Of a DNA stretch of 64,000 nt, positions 53,213 to 62,476 are shown one piece after another. Under the pieces are notes generated by a model that ran no database searches, was not told the origin of the DNA, and saw nothing but the letters and a program-made list of their open reading frames with translations. A program made the position numbers and the translations under genes. Location of the stretch: NCBI GenBank assembly GCA_041674745.1, contig JBAYVD010000001.1:124001-188000 (forward strand). Direction: 5' to 3'. Every line of letters starts with the position of its first letter. Within the stretch, counting starts at the first letter, position 1. This stretch comes from UBA2040 sp041674745. Lineage in GTDB: Bacteria; Bacteroidota; Bacteroidia; Flavobacteriales_D; Crocinitomicaceae.

Positions 53213-54097
53213 CTATTTGCCAAACAAAGTTTTCAAAGCGACAGATAATTCTTCAAATTGATAGTGAAACCCTTTTTCTTTCAATAGAGAATTATCATTG
53301 TGCGTGCCATCTAAAACGATTGTAGCTTGTTCGCCTAAAACCAATTTCATGACGAACGCTGGAATCTTTGGAAAGCGCATCGTTTTGCCATTGCTTTGCA
53401 TCAACTCACGCGTAAACTCAGTATTGGAGACTTGTTTTCCAGTCAAGTTGAATGCGCCGTTCAGTTTCTGGTCGATAGCAAAAACGAAAGCACCTACAAC
53501 GTCGTCGATGTGCACCCAACTCATCCATTGATTCCCTGAACCCAGAGGAGAAGCCAAACCAAGTTTCACCAATGGCAACAATTTTTGCAATGCACCGTCA
53601 TTTTTGTCTAAAACCATTGAAATACGCAGTTTGCAAACAGGCACTTGGGTTTCAAAAAGGTCGGCGGCAAACTCCCATTCTTTCACCAATTGGGAGAGAT
53701 AATCGGATCCGTAGGCATCATTCTCTTGCATTTTTTTTGTAGATTCCAATGGATAACAATTGATGCCAGATGCCGAAAGATACTGTTGTAGCGTGCTTAC
53801 ATTTTGAAAATGCTGGTGCAACAATTGGGTGGTTCCTATTCGTGAAGAGGATAAAACTTGCTTTCTGACATTGGTCCAGCGTTGAGCACCCACATTTTCA
53901 CCACAAAGATTGATGAGTATTTCGGTGCCGTTTATTTTGCTAGAATCCAGTTGGCCATTTGCTGGATCCCAGGAAATATGATTCGATTTTTTCGGCGTTC
54001 GCGTAAAAATAAAAACGTCGTGATGATTCTCCGTGAGTATCTTTTCCAATGCTTTTCCAATTAAACCGGATCCACCCGCAATGATGATTTTTGCCAT
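53213..54097 (-). CDS. TIGR01777-family SDR epimerase (YfcH-like)
   Basis: A 294-residue NAD-dependent epimerase-like oxidoreductase. The N terminus IIIAGGSGLIGKALEKIL is the Rossmann motif, ILINLCGENVGAQRW and YLSASGINCYP follow, and SWVHIDDVVGAFVFAI is the family's substrate region. The TIGR01777 group (YfcH) is widespread but its substrate is unknown. The start at 54097 lies 32 bases after the GNAT stop, and both follow sprA on the minus strand, so they may be read through from the sprA transcript. Confidence 0.86.
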   Translation of the reverse strand: MAKIIIAGGSGLIGKALEKILTENHHDVFIFTRTPKKSNHISWDPANGQLDSSKINGTEILINLCGENVGAQRWTNVRKQVLSSSRIGTTQLLHQHFQNVSTLQQYLSASGINCYPLESTKKMQENDAYGSDYLSQLVKEWEFAADLFETQVPVCKLRISMVLDKNDGALQKLLPLVKLGLASPLGSGNQWMSWVHIDDVVGAFVFAIDQKLNGAFNLTGKQVSNTEFTRELMQSNGKTMRFPKIPAFVMKLVLGEQATIVLDGTHNDNSLLKEKGFHYQFEELSVALKTLFGK

Positions 54098-54129
54098 ATT
54101 CTATAGAACAGTTGAAAGGGGCGGAATGT

Positions 54130-54576
54130 TCAAGAATGGAAAAAGAGACGTCCGTTGATCCATTCTGGATCCAAAAGTGCATTGTTCTTTTTATAAAAAT
54201 CAATTGCCATTTGGTTCCATTCCAACACTTGCCAGTCCATTCGAGCCATTTTTCGGTCTTTTGCAATTTGCAGGACTCGCTCAAACAAAAGTTGCCCAAC
54301 TCCTTTTCGACGATGCTCTTCACTAACATAAAAGTCTTCCAAATAGAGGGATTTGCCTTTCCAAGTGGAATACGAAGTATAAAAGAGAGCGAATCCTATA
54401 ACCACGTTATTTTCTTCCGCCACAATGGCCTCACAGATGGGTTCTATGAAAAGATCCTTGTGTAAATTTTCAACCGTATTTGTGACTTGCTCGGGTGCCT
54501 TTTCGTATAGCGCTAATTCACGAATCAAACCAAAAATGGCGACAACATCTTTTTGTTCCGCGGACCGAATTTCCAT
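54130..54576 (-). CDS. GNAT-family N-acetyltransferase (diamine acetyltransferase-like)
   Basis: A 148-residue acetyl-CoA-dependent transferase resembling spermidine/spermine- or thialysine-type acetyltransferases: LIRELALYEKAPEQV, FALFYTSYSTWKGKSLYLEDFYV, the acetyl-CoA loop EEHRRKGVGQLL, and LEWNQMAIDFYKKNNA near the end. The substrate is not proven. Its ATG overlaps the sprA stop (TAATG), which indicates translation coupled to sprA. A link to T9SS function is not implied by its family. Confidence 0.85.
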   Translation of the reverse strand: MEIRSAEQKDVVAIFGLIRELALYEKAPEQVTNTVENLHKDLFIEPICEAIVAEENNVVIGFALFYTSYSTWKGKSLYLEDFYVSEEHRRKGVGQLLFERVLQIAKDRKMARMDWQVLEWNQMAIDFYKKNNALLDPEWINGRLFFHS

Positions 54577-57500
54577 TATTGAATACCTCCCAAATTGAAT
54601 CGTAAACGAATACCAGTGCTCAAATTCCCAGTTTTATAAGAGCTGGCAATTTTTGGCGTATTGATCACTTGATCGTAGTAATACAAGACTGTTAAGTTTT
54701 TACCCAAACTGTAATCCGCCGTAAATTTGATGGAAACGACTCGTTGCCCAGCTGTGGCTTGATTGGTGTTTTCTACCACCTTACGAATAACGGTCAAATT
54801 ATCCCGGAAAGAGAAATCAAAACGAAGGTTGACATCACTCGGTTTCACGTCCTTGATTGGTAATTTCACCTGGGTGAATTTATAACCTGAACCAACGACA
54901 ATTTCATTTCCGAGAATTTCTGTAACTTGATTGTTGTTGAGTGACAAGGTAACGGATCTGTCTTTTTTGATTTCGAATTTGGTCAATAAGCCTTGTTCTT
55001 TCCCTTTACTTTTAATAATCCAAGTGGCATCCAAACCAATTAATGGAGAGAAACGTTCCGCCATGGTTACGTTTTGAATTTGATTTTGAGCAATGTAATT
55101 GTCATTCAAATCGCGCGCTGTTGGCAAGTTATTGGCATCGAAAGTAGCATTCAAATTGGTTTGAATACCTGAAACACTTGTAGTGGATGAATAACCGTGA
55201 CGGATGACAAAGTTCTTCACATATTTTTTCATGAACTTGTATTTTGACAGTCCGTTGTAGTTAATGGTCCAATTCGGCAATGGAATGTTTGTCAAAGGAT
55301 TGATTGTTTTGTCCTTCACAGATTTGTCTCCATACGCTGTTAAGAATGCACCTAACACAACTTCTTGTTGCGACTGGCCATAACCTTCGTAGAATCCATT
55401 TGTTTGCAGGGAAGAATTGGCATTTCGTCCGCCCACGTTTTTGGAAACATCTTTCAAATTAGCCCGCATTTGGTCAAACACAGCAGAAGAATATGTTTTG
55501 GTATCCATTTTAGTAAACGCAGAGCCCAATGTAATGTTGGTGTATGTCAAAGTTGAAATCTCAACCTTACTTTGCGCCTCGTATCGTTGGTTGGTTTCAT
55601 CCCAACGGAAGAAATCGTTGGAGTTGATGTTGTACGTTCGGTTCATCGTTAACTCAATCGTAATGTCCTTGATCGGTTCCAAACTTGCACGTCCAGAGAA
55701 GTTAGTGCTGTGGGCAATGGTATGTTGTTTGTTCAAATCTTGGTTTTTTACCAACCATCCTCGTTCCGCACTGGAATTGGCAATATCGTAACCATTCTGT
55801 TTCCCAAATATGGTATACCCCTGCTTCCCAAAAATAAATCCGCCCAGCGTATTGTTGAAATTATTATCAAACCCGAGCACGTTAGCCGTGTTTTTATAAC
55901 CAGGTAAAAGCGTACCATCATTTTGAGTATAGGTCCCGGATACGTTGCGAACAGACATCAACATGCGCAATCCAAATCCTGCAATTACATTGACAGGTTT
56001 ATTTTTATTCTTTTCTTGACGAGCTTTTCGTTCTTCTCTTCGAAGTTCACGATGGTATTTACGGAGCTCACGTTTGGTCATGTTCGTAGTATCGACTAAG
56101 GCTTTTGGTGGTGCAGCGGCTGCTCGACCTTTCGTATTGTCCTGTCCTGCACGAACTCGTGTATTGGTAACGCCCCCATTCACCCGTTTCAGGTAAGGAA
56201 CTTTGTTGTACAAATTGGTCATGTTCATTTGACCGGTAACACTCACATTTCGATTGTTTTGCATCACGTTACCATAAGCAGATTGGCCCAATGGAGACCG
56301 TTGCCAATTGTACGAACCACCATATTTCAAGTTGGCCGTCATGAAATCCAAGAAAGGAATTTTGTCAAACGGCACGTTATATGTCAAATTGTAATTATGC
56401 GAATAATCCGTCGTTTTTCCAAAGGTGCTCATCTGAGTGCGGATAGAATCTTTGAATTGTTGGTACCCTTCGGGGTCAGCTTTGCGGTCCACTTGGCCAT
56501 TGGCTTCGTCAAACAAGGCTTTATTCGAAGCGTCAAATGTCGCTTTTAGGTTTTTCGTAATGTCATAACCCAAACTGTATTTTCGATTCCAGAAAAATTG
56601 CTTCGCATAAACAGGTGCAAATTCAAAATCAGGCACGAGATTGTTTCGAATCTGACGTTCGTTGTACATTCTTGTAACATCATTTGAGAAACCAATATTT
56701 TTAGGAGTTAAGTACAAATTCATGTCTTGAACAATTTTCCAATATTTGGATTTGGTCATGAATTTTACTTTTTTGAAAGGTTCAATTGGTTTCGCTTTGA
56801 ACGAGTAGGCATAATTCAAATTTCCAGCCCAAGTTTTGGTTCGATCATAATTCAAATTGAAATCTTTGAGCAACAATTCACTGTAAGAATAACTGGCTGA
56901 CCAGTTGGAAATACTCAATAGGTTGGCCGTTGCTCCTGGGCGAAGTTCTTTGCGCACATTGGTGAAATTATAGGATTTGCGTTCCGTTAAATTTTGTCCT
57001 TGACGCGCTTTCTCTTTTCGAATGGAGCGGTCGTACCCCGACAATTTTACATCTGGATTGAATGGGTCGTATTCTGGGTTTATAATTCCACGAGAATATC
57101 CGAAGAAGAATGGCATAGAAACTCTTGCACGTTTCCCGAAAAATTGGCCTAGCTGAATGTTAGTATTTACATCAAATCCAAATTTTTGATTTCGTTGACG
57201 CTCTTGCACTCGGCTTTCTACTGCTCCCCAATTGGTGCCAGAGTAATTAGCAGACATGGCAACATTGGCAAAATCAGCTAATTGCACCTGTGCCTGAGCC
57301 ACAGCGGCAGATCCTCCATCGGTAACGAAATCGGTCAAACGAAGTTCGTTTACCCAGATTACCGCACATTTACTTTGACCGTCATCTGTCCATGTTTTGT
57401 TCAAGTCTTTGTCTGGGTTGCGAATACCAATCATCATGGTACGAATTCCTTGTAAGTTTGGACTCCCTTTTACTTTGATACGTCGTTTGGCATTTTGCGG

Positions 57501-60500
57501 ATCAACACCAGTATATTCGGTCGTATAGGTGATAGCAACGTTTCCGTTTTCAACAGCCTTGTTTCGCTCTTTTTTTAGATTCAAGAGATCATCAAATACA
57601 ATTTCTATGTCATTTAAGGTAGGCCAAACGTCGGTATCCACGGTGGCGCCCCAAGCGGTGGTTTTTAATGGAATTTCATATTCGTAATAGTTGTCGACGA
57701 AATCAGTACCCAAGCGAATAAATACCGTTAAGTCATCATCTTTCAAGGGTTGAGATTTTGTTTTTTCTTCCGCGTGAACAAACATCTTCAACTTCTTGTA
57801 CGTGCGCACATCAAATTGCACATTTCTATATGCCGCTCTTGCGTCGCCATCTTTTAAATTACAAACTTCCAAGGAAAGTGATTGTTCATTCAACTGACGT
57901 TGGTTGGTTTGAGAAGGGTCAATTTCTCTTAAAATTCCTGGCGGAATCACATAAGCGATTGGTTCTCTTTCGTTGTTCTCCTCAATGTTAACCGCAGCAA
58001 TGTTGAAAGTGGTAAGATTGGGGTCTGTTTGTTGCGTTTCTCCGGGCTCTGTTAAATCCAAAAGATATTTACGCCATTCGCCACGCACAAATTCCAATCG
58101 TGCGAAACGGAGTACCACTTCTTCATTGAAATCTTTCAGATACATGCGCATAAAACGAATTGATCTAAAATCATTGATGCCGTTTACGCGACGTTGGTAT
58201 TCTTGAACAGGCACTTTAAATTGAATCCAACGTTCTGTTTTTGTTCCGTTTTTGAATTCTTGAATATTGGTAATGTAATTTTTACCTTCTACTAAGTCAT
58301 TTTTACGCATACTAACTTTGTACTGAAAGTAGCTCTCGGATTCACCCAAATTATTGTCCTGGTTGATGTCTTCGTTGTCTGGCGAAACAGTCGCCATTGT
58401 ATTGCTGTATTTCCCACCATTCAAGGCAGAAGACATCTCTGTCGTCGGCGAATTACCCTCTGTTCCGTTGTATCGCTTATACCGTTCCAGAATGTTCTTC
58501 AAATTCGTGTCGTAATTGTCGTCCAAATAGTAATTGTAATCATCCGTTGAAATATCGGCCAAAAGGGCTGTTTTCGCTTCTGCTGACAAAATGGTACTAC
58601 TTTGCACCCAAGTCACGTAATTCGAAAAGGCAATTTGTTCTTCAGCACTTTTCCATCCATCCAAACCAACATCTTGGTTGCTACGTGAATCTGTGTTGTT
58701 GTCAAAAGCATTTACGACCACTTGTTGTGTAGAAACTTTCGACCAAATAGTAGTATCCAAATCATCATTCAATGAAGTACCGGTCGGTGGCAGTCCATTT
58801 TCGAAACTTTTACGAGAATCAGGCAAAACATCTTCGGAGACGTTTCCTAAATTGAAGTACAAATCTCCACCGCTGTGGTTCGTCGTTGGGTCTACATTTT
58901 CTGCATCTTCGTTGAAAGGATCCAATACCCAGAACTGAATGAATTCAATATTGTTTTGCTCAAAGTTATTCGTTGTTAACGCACGAGAAATTCCAGCCCA
59001 GCGGGCTTGAGGATTGGAAAAAGTTCCGTCTGGGTTGATGTTATTTGTTGTATCGTAATTGAATTGACCTCTATCTTTTGGATAATACGCCAAATCCAAC
59101 GTTTGAATGTTGGTGATACTACCATAGGTTTGCTGCAAATTCGGGAAAATGTCCTTTTGTTGTACCAAACGCATTCGGCTATCGTCTTTCATGACTTGGT
59201 CATCCTGAATGTGTTTAGGCGTGTATTGGTTGTTTTGGAAAAATACCGGATCAATGTGGTACCAAGCCAATTTTGCGCGGTTGAATCCAGCACTCAAGGT
59301 TTTCACGGCGGCTTCAGGGAATAAATCCGATTGCCCTTGTGGAATAGAAGCCAAATGCCATGCAGACGCAGATTTCAAATCAATCGTGGATTGGGATCCT
59401 TCAAAATCATCTACGTAGGATATTCCTGCTTTATTAATGGCACGAGGAGATCCAGGAATTAGGTGAGCAAATTCTCCTGTAAAGGAAAGGAATGATTTTT
59501 CTCGGGTAGAAATAACCGGCAATAGATCGACTAATTTTGTCAAAAAGGGCAATTCTGTTTTGAAAGCGACATCCACACCAATGATATTGTTTTTGAAGGG
59601 TTCGCTTCCAATATCCACTTTTTGGGTGACTGGTCTTTCGAGCATACGCATCCAAGTAGCACCGACGTTAAAGTTCGGATTAAAGCGATAATTGTAGCGA
59701 CCTCCAACGAGGGATCGAGCTTGAAAACCGAACACCGAATTACTTTCTACGGATACTTTGATAGGCGTATTGGATTCCAAAATTCCAGAATTCAAAATCT
59801 TTACACGACCTAAATTGTAGTCGACAGTGTAGTCAACACCTTCTGTCAATTTAATTCCTCCAGCGGTAACACTCACAGCACCTTCCGGCACATTCAAGGC
59901 ATTTAGTGGAATGTCAGAAGTTACGGACGATTGAAATTCACCTTGCAAGGTAAATCGATTTTTACTCGGAATTTGTTGTGCTGCCGTTTTGGTGGAATCA
60001 TACAATTCGGTAAATGCAATTCGATCCACGAAAACGTTGGGCATGTTTGCCTCTTGCAACTTGGTCTTCAGCGTTTTGCCAAAAGGTTCGATTGTCGAGA
60101 AGTAAACGCGTCCATTCCGCGTGTTAATTGTCCCACCATTCTCTTGACGGTTGCCATTGAATGTGATTGGCACAAAATCGAAAACCCCATCTTGGAAAGG
60201 TTGTTGGTTCAAATTGATGCGGTCCATCTCCAACAAAGTCACCAATTGTCGGTCATCCAATCCGGTGTAAGGGAAAAAAGGAACAAGCAAAGAAGTTTCA
60301 GGATTGTTGTAGTAGACATTCAATCGGAAACCTTGCTGATCCACTTGATAGGCGCCAATGGAATATACATTTTTCATCATCAAATCCCAAATTTTGTTTT
60401 TCGGATTGGTGATGGTTGGTTTCAACAATTTGACAATCAAGGCATTTTTTCCGTCGATACCGTCTGTGGAAAGTTCCCCAACTTTGTACGTTTGCCCACG

Positions 60501-61889
60501 GTAGGTGTATTCGTAAGCAACCCCTAAAACTTCATCGTTGTTCAATGGAATGTTCAAAGAGATATATCCCAATTGAGCATTGTAACTGTATTCTTGTTCT
60601 GTCAACTTTTTCGCATTCTCAACTTTCTCGTAGTGAACGGCTTGCTGAAAAGGGCCAGGTGAAGCAGTTTGCGCGGACAAAGCCGTTACGGCATTATTGA
60701 AACCCCGTATCAAGGGTTGATTGGAAGCCCAATCGTACAGTCCGTTGGCGCTATTGGCTGGAAATTCATTTTCCGTTGCACCGCCAGGATTTCCTTCTAA
60801 ATTTGCAGATTTTCCTTCCCCTAAATCAGCAAAGGCTAAAATGTTTCGGGTGTTTTCGATGTTGTTGGTTCGATTGGTTAACCACACTTCAATTCGGGTA
60901 ATGTTGACAGTTGACTGAACAATCGGGGCGGTCGACATGGCTTCATCGTAATGATCATGATGATACATGTTCAAGAAGTAATGTCGGTTTACCTCATAAT
61001 TGTCAGCAGTAATGGAAAAAGGTTGTACTTGTGCCTTTCCTGAAATGTTGATTTCTTGACGTTTTCCTTTGGAAGAGGCGGCAATTAAATCAACTGTAGC
61101 CCGACCAAATTTCATTTGAGTGTACGCACCAAACAAAGTTTGGGAACCCTGAATCAAAGTGGTAGGCAAGGGCATTGAGACATTTCCCAATGCAATTTTC
61201 TGCATGATTTGATCTTCTTTCCCTGTGTACTCAAGTTTCGTAACATTGTCAAAATCAAAAGCGGCTTGTGTATTGTAACTAGCACCAATTTTTAATTTGG
61301 TTCCGATTTGTCCAACCAAATTCAATTGGATTTGCTGTTGGAAGTCGAATCGAGTTACTCTCCTTTGTTTCACGGGTAAAATTGGATTGTCGTAGCGAGA
61401 AGAATTAACACCAAACGACAATTCTACTGACCCTTGCGGACGAATGGTTATTTCATCCGAACCGAAGAAATTTTCAAAGGCTTTGGATTTAATTTTGATA
61501 GGATACTCAAGCGGTTGACCTTGCTCGGTTTGTTCGTCGATTTTCTCCTTCCAATTGTCCGATAGGGCTTTCTTTCTTTCGTATTCCAAATATTCTTCCA
61601 AAGTCATCATGGAAGGGTTTCGGAAATTTACTTTTCCTTTTCCTAACGTTTCTTGAAATACATATTTCCCACTGATTGGGTCATACACAATGGTTTGCTC
61701 CATGGAAGAAGGATCACCCAAGTCAAAACTTTGTGGTTGCGTAAGTGTTGGGTCGTTGACATTCTGGATAGGGAAACGCAAAGTCGTATCGCCACCTTGA
61801 GCGAAGACAGATACACCTACCAAAATCGCTGCGATATTCAGCCAGAATAGTCTTAACACTTTATTTTTATACAAGTATAGCAAAGTCAA
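54576..61889 (-). CDS. sprA: T9SS outer-membrane translocon SprA
   Basis: A 2437-residue outer-membrane protein, SprA (Sov in Porphyromonas), a very large single-chain beta-barrel through which T9SS cargo leaves the cell. It has a signal peptide (to about residue 31, SVFAQ) and regions recognisable in the family: RFPIQNVNDPTL, SRYDNPILPVKQRRVTRFDFQQ in part, QLNLVGQIGTKLKIGASYNTQAAFDFDN in part, then GDLYFNLGNVSEDVLPDSRKS, and the final strands FTADYSLGKNLTVLYYYDQV and RLRFNLGG. Length is close to that known for SprA (about 2,400). It lies 3 bases after ruvA in the conserved maeB-ruvA-sprA order and overlaps the GNAT gene by 1 base. Confidence 0.96.
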   Translation of the reverse strand: MTLLYLYKNKVLRLFWLNIAAILVGVSVFAQGGDTTLRFPIQNVNDPTLTQPQSFDLGDPSSMEQTIVYDPISGKYVFQETLGKGKVNFRNPSMMTLEEYLEYERKKALSDNWKEKIDEQTEQGQPLEYPIKIKSKAFENFFGSDEITIRPQGSVELSFGVNSSRYDNPILPVKQRRVTRFDFQQQIQLNLVGQIGTKLKIGASYNTQAAFDFDNVTKLEYTGKEDQIMQKIALGNVSMPLPTTLIQGSQTLFGAYTQMKFGRATVDLIAASSKGKRQEINISGKAQVQPFSITADNYEVNRHYFLNMYHHDHYDEAMSTAPIVQSTVNITRIEVWLTNRTNNIENTRNILAFADLGEGKSANLEGNPGGATENEFPANSANGLYDWASNQPLIRGFNNAVTALSAQTASPGPFQQAVHYEKVENAKKLTEQEYSYNAQLGYISLNIPLNNDEVLGVAYEYTYRGQTYKVGELSTDGIDGKNALIVKLLKPTITNPKNKIWDLMMKNVYSIGAYQVDQQGFRLNVYYNNPETSLLVPFFPYTGLDDRQLVTLLEMDRINLNQQPFQDGVFDFVPITFNGNRQENGGTINTRNGRVYFSTIEPFGKTLKTKLQEANMPNVFVDRIAFTELYDSTKTAAQQIPSKNRFTLQGEFQSSVTSDIPLNALNVPEGAVSVTAGGIKLTEGVDYTVDYNLGRVKILNSGILESNTPIKVSVESNSVFGFQARSLVGGRYNYRFNPNFNVGATWMRMLERPVTQKVDIGSEPFKNNIIGVDVAFKTELPFLTKLVDLLPVISTREKSFLSFTGEFAHLIPGSPRAINKAGISYVDDFEGSQSTIDLKSASAWHLASIPQGQSDLFPEAAVKTLSAGFNRAKLAWYHIDPVFFQNNQYTPKHIQDDQVMKDDSRMRLVQQKDIFPNLQQTYGSITNIQTLDLAYYPKDRGQFNYDTTNNINPDGTFSNPQARWAGISRALTTNNFEQNNIEFIQFWVLDPFNEDAENVDPTTNHSGGDLYFNLGNVSEDVLPDSRKSFENGLPPTGTSLNDDLDTTIWSKVSTQQVVVNAFDNNTDSRSNQDVGLDGWKSAEEQIAFSNYVTWVQSSTILSAEAKTALLADISTDDYNYYLDDNYDTNLKNILERYKRYNGTEGNSPTTEMSSALNGGKYSNTMATVSPDNEDINQDNNLGESESYFQYKVSMRKNDLVEGKNYITNIQEFKNGTKTERWIQFKVPVQEYQRRVNGINDFRSIRFMRMYLKDFNEEVVLRFARLEFVRGEWRKYLLDLTEPGETQQTDPNLTTFNIAAVNIEENNEREPIAYVIPPGILREIDPSQTNQRQLNEQSLSLEVCNLKDGDARAAYRNVQFDVRTYKKLKMFVHAEEKTKSQPLKDDDLTVFIRLGTDFVDNYYEYEIPLKTTAWGATVDTDVWPTLNDIEIVFDDLLNLKKERNKAVENGNVAITYTTEYTGVDPQNAKRRIKVKGSPNLQGIRTMMIGIRNPDKDLNKTWTDDGQSKCAVIWVNELRLTDFVTDGGSAAVAQAQVQLADFANVAMSANYSGTNWGAVESRVQERQRNQKFGFDVNTNIQLGQFFGKRARVSMPFFFGYSRGIINPEYDPFNPDVKLSGYDRSIRKEKARQGQNLTERKSYNFTNVRKELRPGATANLLSISNWSASYSYSELLLKDFNLNYDRTKTWAGNLNYAYSFKAKPIEPFKKVKFMTKSKYWKIVQDMNLYLTPKNIGFSNDVTRMYNERQIRNNLVPDFEFAPVYAKQFFWNRKYSLGYDITKNLKATFDASNKALFDEANGQVDRKADPEGYQQFKDSIRTQMSTFGKTTDYSHNYNLTYNVPFDKIPFLDFMTANLKYGGSYNWQRSPLGQSAYGNVMQNNRNVSVTGQMNMTNLYNKVPYLKRVNGGVTNTRVRAGQDNTKGRAAAAPPKALVDTTNMTKRELRKYHRELRREERKARQEKNKNKPVNVIAGFGLRMLMSVRNVSGTYTQNDGTLLPGYKNTANVLGFDNNFNNTLGGFIFGKQGYTIFGKQNGYDIANSSAERGWLVKNQDLNKQHTIAHSTNFSGRASLEPIKDITIELTMNRTYNINSNDFFRWDETNQRYEAQSKVEISTLTYTNITLGSAFTKMDTKTYSSAVFDQMRANLKDVSKNVGGRNANSSLQTNGFYEGYGQSQQEVVLGAFLTAYGDKSVKDKTINPLTNIPLPNWTINYNGLSKYKFMKKYVKNFVIRHGYSSTTSVSGIQTNLNATFDANNLPTARDLNDNYIAQNQIQNVTMAERFSPLIGLDATWIIKSKGKEQGLLTKFEIKKDRSVTLSLNNNQVTEILGNEIVVGSGYKFTQVKLPIKDVKPSDVNLRFDFSFRDNLTVIRKVVENTNQATAGQRVVSIKFTADYSLGKNLTVLYYYDQVINTPKIASSYKTGNLSTGIRLRFNLGGIQ

Positions 61890-61892
61890 TAT

Positions 61893-62468
61893 TTATAAAA
61901 TTTTCAGGGCTTCTTTGATTAATCTTTCAACCGTAGCAGTTGGGTCAGCAACTTTATCCAACGCTTTTTCGGCCGACCTTTTGTCGAAACCAAGTGAAAC
62001 CAATGCACCTAACGCTTCAAAGCGGGTTGTATTGTTTGTTGAAGTGACATTTTCAGAAGAAAAGTTAAATTTTAACATTTTATCCTTCAAATCGATGATA
62101 ACTCGTTGAGCTGTTTTAACACCTATTCCTTTGATTCCTTGAATTGTACGGACGTCATCGGATTGAATCGCGTGGGCAATTTCTGTCGTTTGAAGAGAGG
62201 AAAGCATAATCATGGCTGTATTGGGTCCGATGCCTGAAACACTGATCAATTGGTTGAACATTTCACGTTCTTCCAATTCCATAAAACCATAGAGTATATG
62301 CGCATCTTCGCGCACGATCAATTTGGTGTAAATCCGAATATTTTCGTTCGACCCAATCAAGGAGAAAGAATACAAACTAATTTTCACTTCGTATCCAACG
62401 CCGCCACAATCTATGATAAGGCTGGTAGGATTTTTTTCAATCAATCGACCGGATAACTGTGCAATCAT
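61893..62468 (-). CDS. ruvA: Holliday junction branch migration protein RuvA
   Basis: RuvA binds four-way DNA junctions and guides RuvB. The 191-residue protein has the N-terminal OB-like domain (MIAQLSGRLIEKNPTSLIID, VGYEVKISLYS), two helix-hairpin-helix units (SVSGIGPNTAMIML and IKGIGVKTAQRVIIDLK) and a C-terminal three-helix domain (EALGALVSLGFDKRSAEKAL). Motifs and length are standard. It sits between maeB (8-base gap) and sprA (3-base gap), an arrangement common in the phylum. Confidence 0.96.
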   Translation of the reverse strand: MIAQLSGRLIEKNPTSLIIDCGGVGYEVKISLYSFSLIGSNENIRIYTKLIVREDAHILYGFMELEEREMFNQLISVSGIGPNTAMIMLSSLQTTEIAHAIQSDDVRTIQGIKGIGVKTAQRVIIDLKDKMLKFNFSSENVTSTNNTTRFEALGALVSLGFDKRSAEKALDKVADPTATVERLIKEALKIL

Positions 62469-62476
62469 GTACTCGA

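Noticed and set aside
59931..60527. Antisense 198-residue open frame within sprA
   Set aside because: sprA codes continuously through here, and the antisense product shows no domain or start signal.
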